From Brevundimonas sp. (lineage in GTDB: Bacteria; Pseudomonadota; Alphaproteobacteria; Caulobacterales; Caulobacteraceae), in contig NZ_QFNM01000051.1 in assembly GCF_003248455.1 (NCBI RefSeq), positions 1-16,853 of the forward strand: a DNA stretch of 16,853 bases. Reading direction: 5' to 3'. A program made the translations under genes and the position numbers. Below are positions 6,723 through 12,485 of the stretch, one piece after another; the stretch's first letter is position 1; every line of letters starts with the position of its first letter. The notes under the pieces were generated by a model. That model was given only the letters and a program-made list of their open reading frames with translations, did no database searches and was not told where the DNA came from.

Positions 6723-7559
6723 TCAGATAATATCCAGCGGAACGGCGTGTTTCGGCGGCGGGAAGGCCGCGTCCAGCCGTTCGAGGTCTTCAAGATCGAA
6801 CTGGATGTCCAGGGCGTCGGCGTTGGCCTCGACGTGTTCGACCGAACTGGCCTTGGGAATGGCGATGACCCCGTCGTGGCGCAGGACGGCGGCCAGGGCC
6901 ACCTGGGCCGGCTCGGCCGAGTGGCGGTTGGCGATGTCCTGGATCAGCGGATGCTCCAGAAGGCCGCCGCGTCCCAGCGGCGAATAGGCCATCATCGGCA
7001 TGTCGCGCGCCTGCATCCAGGGCAGGAGGTCGAACTCCACCCCGCGCGAACCCAGGTTGTAGAGAAGCTGGTTGGCGGCGCAGTCCTCGCCGCCTTCGAT
7101 CCGCATCAGCCGCTCCATCGCGTCCAGATCGAGGTTGGACACGCCCCAGCGGGCGATCATCCCCTCGTCCACCAGTTCGCGAAACGCCTCGACCGTCTCC
7201 TCCAGCGGGACATGGCCCTCCCAATGCAGCAGATAGAGGTCCAGCCGGTCCACCTTCAGCCGCTCCAGAGACCGTTCGCACGACAGCATCATCTTCATCT
7301 CCGAGGCGTTCTCGGGCCGGACCTTGGAGACGATGAAGACCTCTTCGCGGCGACCGGCGACGACCTCGCCCACCAGGCGCTCGGAGCGGCCGTCGCCATA
7401 CAGTTCGGCCGTGTCGATCAAGGTCATGCCCAGGTCGATGCCGCGCGCGAGGGCCTGCTGCTCCGCGTCGCGCCTGGCGGGATCGTCGCCGATCTCCCAG
7501 GCGCCTTGGCCCAGGGCGGGAACGGTCGTACCGTCGGCGAAGGTGACGAGGCGGGTCAT
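6723..7559 (-). CDS. Aldo/keto reductase
   Basis: A 278-residue NAD(P)H-dependent carbonyl reductase with a TIM-barrel. The catalytic tetrad is in place: Asp49 (LIDTAELYGDG), Tyr54, Lys79 (FIVSKVRP) and His112 (LLHWEG). The substrate-side GVSNLD segment and the C-terminal IPKASSVEHVEANA cofactor-binding motif also match the family. The carbonyl substrate cannot be assigned; small aldehydes or ketoaldehydes are common for this type. The start at 7559 has AAGGA about 6 nt upstream on the minus strand; the frame stays open far beyond it, but those codons lie antisense to the next two genes and are not conserved-looking. Divergent from the epoxide-hydrolase-like gene, with only 54 bp between starts. 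Confidence 0.93.
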   Translation of the reverse strand: MTRLVTFADGTTVPALGQGAWEIGDDPARRDAEQQALARGIDLGMTLIDTAELYGDGRSERLVGEVVAGRREEVFIVSKVRPENASEMKMMLSCERSLERLKVDRLDLYLLHWEGHVPLEETVEAFRELVDEGMIARWGVSNLDLDAMERLMRIEGGEDCAANQLLYNLGSRGVEFDLLPWMQARDMPMMAYSPLGRGGLLEHPLIQDIANRHSAEPAQVALAAVLRHDGVIAIPKASSVEHVEANADALDIQFDLEDLERLDAAFPPPKHAVPLDII

Positions 7560-7613
7560 GTCCGTCCTTCTAGGCTTGAGAGAGCGGCGAAAACGCCGCC
7601 GAAAGGGTTGGAA

Positions 7614-8597
7614 ATGCGAACGCGGCTTATCAAGACCGACGGCCTTGTCCAACAGGTGCTGGAAGACGGGTTCGAGACCGACAACGCGCCGCTGGTCCTG
7701 TTGATCCACGGCTTTCCCGAACTGGGCGTCAGCTGGCGCGCCCAGGTCCAGGCGCTGGGCGAGGCGGGCTATCACGCCGTCGCCCCCGACATGCGGGGCT
7801 ACGGCGGGACCGACAAGCCGGGCGGCTCGGCCGCCTATTCGATCCTGAACCTGGTCGGGGACATGGTCGATCTGGTCCGCGCGCTGGGCGAGACGCGCTG
7901 CGTCGTGATCGGCCACGACTGGGGCGCGCCGGTGGCCTGGCATTGCGCCCTGTTGCGGCCCGACGTGTTCCGCGGCGTGGCGGGCCTGTCCGTGCCGTTC
8001 CAGCCGCGCCGCTTCAAGGGCCCGCCGACGACGGCCATGGCCGCGATCACGAAGCGGGCGGGACTGGGCGATCTCTATATCCTGCGGTTCCAGGCGCCGG
8101 ACGCCCATCGGGCGCTGGAGGCGGATACGGCCACGACGCTCAGGAAGCTGTTCTACGCCTATGACGGCGCGACCCCGGCCGATCGGCGCTCGACCGGCTT
8201 CATGCCCGAGGGCGCGGCCCTGCTGGACACGATCCCCGACGATGCGACCCTGCCGCCGTGGATGAGCCAGGATCATTTCCAGGCGTATGTGCAGGCGTTC
8301 TCCGCCGACGGGTTCGACGCGCCGTTGAACTGGTACCGGGCGCTGGACCTGAACTGGTCGCTGACGGCCTTCTTGCAGGACCGGAAGATCGACCGGCCCG
8401 CCCTGTTCGTCGTCGGCCAGGACGACCCGGTGCGCCATTATGCGGGAGCGGCCGAGGCGGAGCTGACGACCTGGGTTCCGAATCTGACCCGGTCGGTGGT
8501 CTTGCAGGGCGCGGGCCACTGGATCCAGCAGGAGCGGGCGGACGAGGTGAATGCGCTGCTGCTGGAGTTTCTGGTCGGCCTGCCGCTCGGGGTTTAG
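7614..8597 (+). CDS. Alpha/beta hydrolase, epoxide hydrolase-like
   Basis: A 327-residue alpha/beta-hydrolase of the soluble epoxide hydrolase branch. HGFPE at 32-36 forms the oxyanion-hole turn; the nucleophile elbow is GHDWGAP with Asp102, as in epoxide hydrolases and dehalogenases rather than Ser; DMRGYGGTDKP follows the usual strand 4; the acid is in VGQDDPV (Asp270/271) and the base is His302 in GAGHWIQQE. The cap has NWYRA with Tyr241, a likely epoxide-activating Tyr. The reaction would be opening of an epoxide to a diol through an ester intermediate. ATG 7614 has AAGGG about 10 nt upstream. Its stop codon overlaps by 4 bp the stop of the convergent flavin oxidoreductase gene. Confidence 0.92.
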   Translation: MRTRLIKTDGLVQQVLEDGFETDNAPLVLLIHGFPELGVSWRAQVQALGEAGYHAVAPDMRGYGGTDKPGGSAAYSILNLVGDMVDLVRALGETRCVVIGHDWGAPVAWHCALLRPDVFRGVAGLSVPFQPRRFKGPPTTAMAAITKRAGLGDLYILRFQAPDAHRALEADTATTLRKLFYAYDGATPADRRSTGFMPEGAALLDTIPDDATLPPWMSQDHFQAYVQAFSADGFDAPLNWYRALDLNWSLTAFLQDRKIDRPALFVVGQDDPVRHYAGAAEAELTTWVPNLTRSVVLQGAGHWIQQERADEVNALLLEFLVGLPLGV

Positions 8598-9586
8598 GCT
8601 GCGGGCAGCGCACGCGCCTCGGCGACGATCTCCAGGCTGCGGATGCGGGCGGCGTTGTCGAACATCATGCCGGTGATCATCAGTTCGTCCACCCCGGTCA
8701 GGGCGATGAAGTCGGCCAGCTGCTTCTTCACCGTCTCGGGTCCGCCGACGGCGGAATAGATCAGGCGGCTCCTGGCGCCCTCGATCTGCTGCGGCGTCAG
8801 GACGGCGGCGATGTCGTCGACGGGCGGCGGAAGCTTGCCCGGCTTGCCGGTCGACAGGCGCGCGAAGCTTTGCTGCATGGAGGTGGACAAACGCACGCCC
8901 TCTTCGTCGCTGTCGGCGGCGAAGACGTTGACGGCGGCCATGGCGTGGGGCCGGGCCAGGCGGTCGGAGGGGGTGAAGCTGCGCCGATAAAGCGCCAGGG
9001 CCTCCAGCAGCAGTTCGGGCGCGAAATGGCTGGCGAAGGCGTAGGGCAGGCCCAGCTGGCCGGCCAGCTGGGCGCTGAACAGGCTGGAGCCCAAGAGCCA
9101 GATCGGCACGCGCAGTCCGGCGCCCGGCACGGCGCGGACCGGCTGGTTCTCGGACGCGGGCTCGAACCACTGGATCAGTTCGACCACGTCGCGCGGAAAC
9201 TGGTCGGCGCCCTCGAAATAGCGGCGCAGGGCGCGGGCGGTGGCGCCGTCCGTGCCGGGCGCGCGGCCCAGGCCCAGGTCGATCCGGCCCGGAAACAGCG
9301 TCTCCAGCGTGCCGAATTGCTCGGCCACGACCAGCGGGGCGTGGTTGGGCAGCATGACGCCGCCCGAGCCGACGCGGATGCGCTCGGTTCCCGCCGCCAC
9401 ATGGCCGATGACGATGGCGGTCGCCGCGCTGGCGATGCCCGGCATGTTGTGATGCTCGGCCAGCCAGAACCGCCGGTAGCCCAGGCGGTCGGCGGCCTTC
9501 GCCAGGGCCAGGGTCTCGTCCAGGGCGCGACGGGCGTCGCCGCCTTCGACGATGGGCGACAGGTCGAGAACTGAGAAGGGGATCAT
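8594..9586 (-). CDS. LLM-class flavin-dependent oxidoreductase (bacterial luciferase family)
   Basis: A 330-residue luciferase-like monooxygenase with the YhbW/MsnO8-type layout. It begins IPFSVLDLSPIVEG, then FWLAEHHNMPG (40-50), IRVGSGGVMLPNHAPL (70-85) and FPGRIDLGLGRAPGTD (98-113), all standard for this group of FMN/F420-dependent enzymes, and ends with a VDELMITGMMFD strand-helix. E. coli YhbW (about 335 residues) is of the same type and of unknown substrate; reduced flavin would come from a separate reductase. ATG 9586 has an AGGCGG-like sequence just upstream. The gene ends convergently in a TTAG shared with the epoxide-hydrolase-like gene. Whether the three neighbouring redox/hydrolase genes act together is unknown; they are not one operon. 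Confidence 0.92.
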   Translation of the reverse strand: MIPFSVLDLSPIVEGGDARRALDETLALAKAADRLGYRRFWLAEHHNMPGIASAATAIVIGHVAAGTERIRVGSGGVMLPNHAPLVVAEQFGTLETLFPGRIDLGLGRAPGTDGATARALRRYFEGADQFPRDVVELIQWFEPASENQPVRAVPGAGLRVPIWLLGSSLFSAQLAGQLGLPYAFASHFAPELLLEALALYRRSFTPSDRLARPHAMAAVNVFAADSDEEGVRLSTSMQQSFARLSTGKPGKLPPPVDDIAAVLTPQQIEGARSRLIYSAVGGPETVKKQLADFIALTGVDELMITGMMFDNAARIRSLEIVAEARALPAA

Positions 9587-9688
9587 ACCGCCTAGATCGG
9601 GGCTGGCGCGCCGGGTTCAAGGGCGCGGGCGCGGAACCGCAACCGGGTCGGGCGCTTTAGATCGTCTCCACTATGAAAGAGCCGCGCC
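9587..9688. promoter_or_regulatory. Divergent intergenic region with CTAGATC/TTTAGATC elements
   Basis: 102 bp between divergent starts. CCTAGATC (9591-9598) and CTTTAGATC (9656-9664) resemble the -10 element GCTANAWC of the Caulobacter housekeeping promoter, but no convincing TTGACG -35 box accompanies either. AAAGAG at about 9676 is the probable ribosome binding site of the acidic protein gene. Confidence 0.3.
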
Positions 9689-10054
9689 ATGACGCACGCC
9701 GATTTCCACACGCCCGAAACCCCCAAGCCCGAGACGGAATGCGACGACGCCCGCGAAGCCGCCGACATGGGCGAGAAACCCGATCTGGGCCGCAAGGCCG
9801 ACACCCTGATCGACGCCCTGGACGGCAGCGATTCGGGCTCGGACACGCGCGCGGGGTCTTTGCGCGGCGGCTCGGCCGGCGGTTCGGACGACGACACGGA
9901 TTCGCGCCGGATCAACGAAACCCTGGCCCAGGAAGGCCGCGACGCCGCCGACCCGGATTCGCCGTCCGACGCCGAACCGGGCGCGATCGCGGGGTCGCGA
10001 CGGGATTTCGAAGGGCCGGGCGGCGATCCGGCCGAGGGCGGGCGCGAGGAATAG
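9689..10054 (+). CDS. Hypothetical acidic, low-complexity protein
   Basis: A 121-residue protein I do not recognise. It is rich in Asp, Glu, Gly, Ser and Pro, with few hydrophobic residues and almost no aromatic ones, so it is probably intrinsically disordered and strongly acidic. There is no signal peptide or membrane segment. A more ordered patch, DLGRKADTLIDALDG (about residues 32-46), and RRINETLAQEGRDA (about 73-86) could form short helices. Third-position G/C bias in this frame supports it as real, and an AAAGAG ribosome binding site precedes ATG 9689. A longer overlapping frame starting at 9673 looks like a shadow (Arg/Gly-rich). It may be a stress or hydration-type protein, but that is a guess. 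Confidence 0.7.
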   Translation: MTHADFHTPETPKPETECDDAREAADMGEKPDLGRKADTLIDALDGSDSGSDTRAGSLRGGSAGGSDDDTDSRRINETLAQEGRDAADPDSPSDAEPGAIAGSRRDFEGPGGDPAEGGREE

Positions 10055-10085
10055 GGGCGCGCCGCCTTGCCGCCGCCGCAAGCCT

Positions 10086-10107
10086 GCGCCACGGTGGCGC
10101 TTAGACC
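10086..10107 (+). promoter_or_regulatory. Perfect inverted repeat and -10-like element before the lipoprotein operon
   Basis: GCGCCAC-G-GTGGCGC (10086-10100) is a perfect 7-bp inverted repeat around one base, overlapping GCGCTTAGACC (10097-10107), which resembles a Caulobacter-type -10 box. It lies 25-46 bp before ATG 10132. An operator over a promoter fits, but nothing shows binding. A small GACC/GGTC hairpin (10104-10115) follows directly. Confidence 0.35.
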
Positions 10108-10131
10108 CTTCGGTCCAGGGACGCTTCTTCG

Positions 10132-10632
10132 ATGACGCTTCGTTTGGCGGTGGTTTCCGCCGTTGTTCTGTTCGGCCTCGCCGGCTGCGACCGGGCCAAG
10201 GCGCCTGCCCCGCCCGCCGGGACGGATGCGGCAGGGCCGCCCGCCGCCGGGGTCGAGACCGGCCCCGCGCCGGCCGCGGCCCCGACGCCGACGCCGACGC
10301 CGACGCCCGCGCCCGACGGCGGCGCGCCGGCCTTCGCCGTCCTGTATCCCGGCGCCCAGGTGCAGGGCGCGCCCCTGAGCGCGGACGGCGCCGCCGGACC
10401 GGGAGGGCTGCTCACCTTCACTACCGACGCCTCGCCCGACCAGGTCGTGGCCTTCTATCGCGAGCGGGCCGAGGCCGCCGGGCTCAGGTCCGTCACCGGC
10501 ATGAACCAGGGCGAGGCGCGCGCCTACGGGGCGGCGGGCGATCGGCCGGACGGGCCGTCGCTCCAGGTCGTGGCGGCCCCCAGCCCCGAGGGCGGAACCT
10601 CGGTGCATATGAATTGGAGCGCCGGATCGTGA
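10132..10632 (+). CDS. Putative lipoprotein with Pro/Thr linker
   Basis: A 166-residue predicted lipoprotein. The N-terminus MTLRLAVVSAVVLFG is a hydrophobic signal and LAGC is a lipobox with Cys19 as the lipidation site. Residues about 20-62 are an Ala/Pro linker including a PTPTPTPTP run encoded by four CCGACG units (10282-10305). The C-terminal part (about 63-160) looks like a small folded domain: FAVLYPGAQV, LTFTTDASPDQVVAFYRERAEAAGL and a final Thr/Val-rich strand. The LYPGA...TTDxSPxxVxxFY pattern recurs in uncharacterised proteobacterial lipoproteins, to my recollection. No enzyme motif is visible. Its stop codon overlaps the next gene's GTG start by 4 bp (GTGA), so the two are probably translated together. 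Confidence 0.8.
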   Translation: MTLRLAVVSAVVLFGLAGCDRAKAPAPPAGTDAAGPPAAGVETGPAPAAAPTPTPTPTPAPDGGAPAFAVLYPGAQVQGAPLSADGAAGPGGLLTFTTDASPDQVVAFYRERAEAAGLRSVTGMNQGEARAYGAAGDRPDGPSLQVVAAPSPEGGTSVHMNWSAGS

Positions 10633-11444
10633 TCGCCCGCGCCGGCCGGCGGATTTCGGCGGCGGGCGTCGTCTTCGTCCTGGCCGCCTGCGCCGGCGCG
10701 CAGAGACCCATCGCGACCATCCCGGCGGACGGCTATCTGTCGGCGGGCGCCCTGGCCGGTCTGGCGGCCGCGATCCCCGCGCCGCCCGCCGCCGGCTCTC
10801 CCCAGGACCAGGCGGACAAGGCGGCCTCGGCCCGCTACGTCGCCTTGGAGGACGGGGATCGCTGGCTCCTGGCCACGTCCCACGCCGAGGTGCGGCCCCC
10901 CCTCGGGCTGCAGCATTTCGACTGCGCCCTGGGGGTGCGGCTGGGATCGGCCCAGGCGGCGGGGCGGACGCCCGCGCTGGACCGGATGATGGGACGCCTC
11001 TTTCACGACGCGGCCAGCGTCGCCGAACAGGTCAAGGCCCGTCAGGCCCGCCCGCGCCCGGTCGCGGACGATCCCGCACGCCGCGCCTGCCAGACTCTGG
11101 ACGCGGCCGCGCGGCGCAGCGGCTCCTATCCGTCGGGGACGGCGGCGGTCGCAACGGCCTATGGCGAGGCGTTCGCGGCGCTGGAGCCGGATCGGGCCGA
11201 AGCCGTGCGCCGCATAGGCCGCCAGATCGGGGTCAGCCGCCTGGTCTGCGCCATGCACTATCCCAGCGACGTGGCGGCGGGCGAGGCCATCGGCCGACAG
11301 GTCGCCGCTCAGGCCGTCGCAGGCCCCGCCTTCCAGGCCGATATGGCGGCGGCGCGCGTCGAACTGGCCGCCGCTCGCGCGACGGGCCTGACCAATCCGG
11401 GCTGCGCGGCCGAACGCGCGGCCCTGGCCGCCGTCCTGCCGTAG
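10629..11444 (+). CDS. Class A acid phosphatase / PAP2-family lipoprotein
   Basis: A 271-residue exported phosphatase. The N-terminal signal ends in VLAAC, a lipobox with Cys21. The three phosphatase motifs of the family (KX6RP, PSGH, SRX5HX3D) are visible: K136 with R143-P144, PSGT at 168-171, and S203-R204 with His210 (nucleophile) and Asp214. The second motif has Thr where the usual His acts as general acid. Class A enzymes hydrolyse phosphomonoesters in the periplasm; the PAP2 fold also covers lipid phosphatases. I chose GTG 10629, which overlaps the upstream stop in GTGA; a TTG at 10614 in the same frame would add five codons. The beta-helix gene starts 2 bp after the stop. Confidence 0.87.
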   Translation: MIARAGRRISAAGVVFVLAACAGAQRPIATIPADGYLSAGALAGLAAAIPAPPAAGSPQDQADKAASARYVALEDGDRWLLATSHAEVRPPLGLQHFDCALGVRLGSAQAAGRTPALDRMMGRLFHDAASVAEQVKARQARPRPVADDPARRACQTLDAAARRSGSYPSGTAAVATAYGEAFAALEPDRAEAVRRIGRQIGVSRLVCAMHYPSDVAAGEAIGRQVAAQAVAGPAFQADMAAARVELAAARATGLTNPGCAAERAALAAVLP

Positions 11445-11446
11445 CG

Positions 11447-12409
11447 ATGGCCGGCTGGCTCGCGCTCGCACTGACGCTGCAGGCCGCGCCGCCCGACCTG
11501 CCCGCCGCCCGGCCGTGCACGGCCCGGGAGACGGCGGACCTGACCACGCCGTCGGACCTGCCCTATCGGCTGACCTGTCGGGCCGAACTGGCCGGGCGCG
11601 ACATCCGCCGCCGCGTCCTGATCGAAGGCCAGGCGGCGTCCGGCGCGGTTCTGGATTGCGGCGGGGGAGAAATCCGCGCGCCGGGCCGGGCGACGACCGC
11701 CGCCCCCACGGTCGCCGTCTGGTCGAGGCCCGAGAACGGCGGCTGGTCGCGCCCGACCGACATCGCCATCCGCAACTGCGGCGTCGTGGGCAATGTGCGC
11801 GTCTGGGGCATGGGGGCGGGCGGGTCGATGCGCGACCTGCTGGCCTCGTCGCGCACCGCCGGCCACACCCTGGCGGCCCAGGCGGCGGCGCCGACCCGCG
11901 TCGTCCTGGACCGCATCCGCTTCCAGGGGGCGGGGACCATCCCCCTCTATGTCGGGCCCGGCGTGACGCGCGTCACGGTCCGCCGCTCGCGCTTTTTCGG
12001 CCGGTCGACCTCGGTGGCGATCTATCTCGACGCCGAAAGCGCCGGCGCCCTGATCCAGGACAACGACTTCGACATCCGCACCGGGCGCGAGCAGATCGCC
12101 GTGGACGGATCGGGCGCGAACCGCATCGTCGGCAACCGGCTGGCCCTGGGCGGCCGCGGCGGGGTGTTCCTGTACCGCAACTGCGGCGAGGACGGCGTGA
12201 TCCGTCACCAGACGCCGTCCTACAATCAGATCACGGACAATGTCTTCACCGGCGCCGGCTGGCTGCGGCCGCGCGCGGTGGTGATCGGATCGCGCGAAGG
12301 CCGCCGGCCCTATTGCGGCGCCGACCGGGGCTATCCGTTCGGATCCAGCGCCGAGGACGGCGACGGGGCGACCGGCAATCTGGCGGCCCGCAACGTCGTC
12401 CGTCGCTGA
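11447..12409 (+). CDS. Secreted right-handed beta-helix protein
   Basis: A 320-residue protein with a short hydrophobic start (MAGWLALALTLQAAPP), probably a signal peptide cleaved near residues 13-16. From about residue 60 it shows repeating short strands of the parallel beta-helix type: VLIEG, AVLDCGG, DIAIRNCGVVGNVRVWG, VVLDRIRFQGAGTIPLYVG, VTVRRSRFFG, ALIQDNDFDI, IAVDGSGANRIVGNRLAL and YNQITDNVF. These coils resemble NosD/pectate-lyase-like repeats. Six cysteines (24, 44, 71, 111, 246, 290) suggest disulfides in the periplasm. No catalytic residues can be assigned; such proteins bind or cleave polysaccharides or serve as scaffolds. It is tightly linked to the phosphatase gene. Confidence 0.8.
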   Translation: MAGWLALALTLQAAPPDLPAARPCTARETADLTTPSDLPYRLTCRAELAGRDIRRRVLIEGQAASGAVLDCGGGEIRAPGRATTAAPTVAVWSRPENGGWSRPTDIAIRNCGVVGNVRVWGMGAGGSMRDLLASSRTAGHTLAAQAAAPTRVVLDRIRFQGAGTIPLYVGPGVTRVTVRRSRFFGRSTSVAIYLDAESAGALIQDNDFDIRTGREQIAVDGSGANRIVGNRLALGGRGGVFLYRNCGEDGVIRHQTPSYNQITDNVFTGAGWLRPRAVVIGSREGRRPYCGADRGYPFGSSAEDGDGATGNLAARNVVRR

Positions 12410-12456
12410 AGCCCCCCGCGCCGATCTCCCCTTGCGCCGCACGCCGCGAGGGGGCT
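12410..12456 (+). other. Hairpin between the beta-helix and M28 peptidase genes
   Basis: A 9-bp stem CCCCTTGCG (12428-12436) with CGCGAGGGG (12445-12453, one G-U pair), and an alternative outer pairing AGCCCCC (12410-12416) with GGGGGCT (12450-12456). No T-run follows, so it is not a standard terminator; it could partially terminate, stabilise or process the transcript. Confidence 0.5.
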
Positions 12457-12485
12457 GACTGGGCGCGGACGTGGGGAGAAGACCA

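Noticed and set aside
6747..7613. Plus-strand frame open ahead of the epoxide-hydrolase-like gene, reaching back to 6747
   Set aside because: It lies antisense to the complete aldo/keto reductase; the hydrolase start with ribosome binding site is at 7614.
7560..9620. Minus-strand frame open for nearly 2 kb upstream of the aldo/keto reductase
   Set aside because: Codons are Arg/Gln/Gly-rich and antisense or out of frame to two well-supported genes; a high-GC artefact, not a giant fusion protein.
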